A stretch of DNA of 6,823 bases from Solirubrobacterales bacterium (GTDB lineage: Bacteria > Actinomycetota > Thermoleophilia > Solirubrobacterales > 70-9), in NCBI GenBank assembly GCA_030152505.1, contig JASLJO010000080.1:1-6823 (forward strand), read 5' to 3'. Position 1 is the first letter of the stretch; each line of letters starts with the position of its first letter. Below, one piece after another: positions 6,017-6,823 of this stretch. The notes under the pieces were generated by a model that was not told where the DNA came from, did no database searches, and was given only the letters and a program-made list of their open reading frames with translations. The position numbers were made by a program, and so were the translations under genes.

Positions 6017-6817
6017 CTACGCGTTTTCTCCTGCCCCTTCGCTGAGCGCGATCACGGCGAAGCTCGCGCCGTGGGGGTCGGTGAGGATGGCGAAGCGCCC
6101 GACCGGGAGGTCGATCGGCTCGACCATGACGCCGCCGCCGAGCTGCTTTGATCGATCGATCGTCGCATCGGTGCTCTCGACCGCGAAGTAGAGCTGCCAG
6201 TGGGCCGGGACCTCCGCGGGAACACCGCGTTCGGTCATGTTGAGGATCCCACCGACAGGGCTGCCGCCGAGGTTGATCGTCGTGTAGCTCCCCGCCGCAC
6301 CCATGTCCCGCGTCTCGAAGGTCCAGCCGAAGATCTGACCGTAGAACTCCTCGGCGGCGCCCAGGTCACGCGTGTTGAGCTCGTTCCAGGAGAGCGCTCC
6401 CGGCTCGTTGACCACGGCGGCGCCGAAGAACGTGCCCGGCTGCCAGACACCGAAGACGGCACCGGTCGGGTCGGTGAAGACCGCCATCCGGCCGAGCTCG
6501 AGCACGTCCATCGGCTCGGCGATCACGGTGCCACCGCCCTCGCCGACCTTGGCCGCCGCCACGTCGGCGTCGGCGACCGAGACGTAGGTGCTCCAGGCGG
6601 GTGGCTGTCCCTCCTGCATCAACGGCATCACGCCGGCGACCGGCCTGCCGGCCAGCATCGCCTGGCGGTAGCCGCCGGTCTGCTCGGCGTTCTCGGACTC
6701 GGGCACGTCCCAACCGAAGAGGCCACCGTAGAACTCGACCGAAGCGTCGAGATCCGGTGAGCCCAGATCGACCCAGCAGGGGGTGCCGGGGGCGTAGCTG
6801 GTTCTCTCGCTCATCAT
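6017..6817 (-). CDS. Tandem-domain VOC/glyoxalase-like protein (CFP32-type)
   Basis: A 266-residue protein made of two vicinal-oxygen-chelate (glyoxalase/bleomycin-resistance fold) domains, about 10-126 and 139-257. Each begins with a W-(V/N)-(D/E)-L strand and an EFY-G-(L/I)-FGW helix (28-36 and 157-165), and each ends with a matching strand pair: GRMAVFTDPTGAVFGVW (109-125) and GRFAILTDPHGASFAVI (240-256). This internal duplication and the opening PGTPCWVDL resemble the mycobacterial CFP32 (Rv0577) group, often annotated as glyoxalase or hydrolase without a proven substrate. I cannot assign a reaction. An in-frame TAG six bases upstream limits the start to the ATG at 6817 or the adjacent one at 6814; the ribosome site lies off the window. 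The gene converges on sufU with 56 bases between stops, so it is a separate transcription unit. Confidence 0.9.
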   Translation of the reverse strand: MMSERTSYAPGTPCWVDLGSPDLDASVEFYGGLFGWDVPESENAEQTGGYRQAMLAGRPVAGVMPLMQEGQPPAWSTYVSVADADVAAAKVGEGGGTVIAEPMDVLELGRMAVFTDPTGAVFGVWQPGTFFGAAVVNEPGALSWNELNTRDLGAAEEFYGQIFGWTFETRDMGAAGSYTTINLGGSPVGGILNMTERGVPAEVPAHWQLYFAVESTDATIDRSKQLGGGVMVEPIDLPVGRFAILTDPHGASFAVIALSEGAGENA

Positions 6818-6823
6818 CGCCTA

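Noticed and set aside
6150..6162. GATCGATCGATCG tandem repeat
   Set aside because: It is a three-unit repeat inside the VOC coding sequence that encodes ordinary residues (TIDRS); no sign of regulatory or mobile-element function.
6200..6760. 186-codon plus-strand frame opposite the VOC protein gene
   Set aside because: No recognisable family and composition typical of a shadow; the minus-strand frame has two clear VOC domains.

Overview
This 6.8 kb window looks like chromosomal DNA from a high-GC Gram-positive-type bacterium, most likely an actinobacterium (Actinomycetota). A Thermoleophilia/Solirubrobacterales-like source is my best guess from the protein style, not something the sequence proves. 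Hand counts of sampled lines give roughly 70-75% G+C over most of the window but only about 60% in the first 0.84 kb. Coding density is very high: the longest gap between genes is about 56 bases. I see no RNA gene, insertion sequence or CRISPR array.

Left part (1-2951). A Fic-domain protein gene enters from the left edge. It has lost its 5' end to the window border and carries a C-terminal helix-turn-helix. Its stop codon overlaps by one base the start of a NarL/LuxR-family response regulator that has no sensor kinase beside it in this window. A 14-helix DHA2-type (EmrB/QacA-like) drug/proton antiporter follows 38 bases later. The Fic gene differs in base composition from everything downstream, so its 3' end may be the edge of an acquired segment.

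Central part (2979-5960). This is a compact iron-sulfur cluster assembly operon: an Rrf2-family regulator with three cysteines, then sufC (ATPase), sufS (cysteine desulfurase) and sufU (scaffold or sulfur acceptor). SufS takes sulfur from cysteine and SufU accepts it. SufC would power the SufBCD scaffold, but sufB and sufD are not in the cluster. The Rrf2 protein probably senses Fe-S status and regulates the operon, perhaps through a TAGGAT box and inverted repeat just before its start codon.

Right part (6017-6817, minus strand). A two-domain glyoxalase/VOC-fold protein of the CFP32 type converges on sufU. The 56-base gap holds an imperfect hairpin.

I found no clearly new biological system. 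The points most worth checking are the suf operon without sufB/sufD, the short SufU-like scaffold, the putative autoregulatory promoter of the Rrf2 gene, and the Fic/response-regulator junction.
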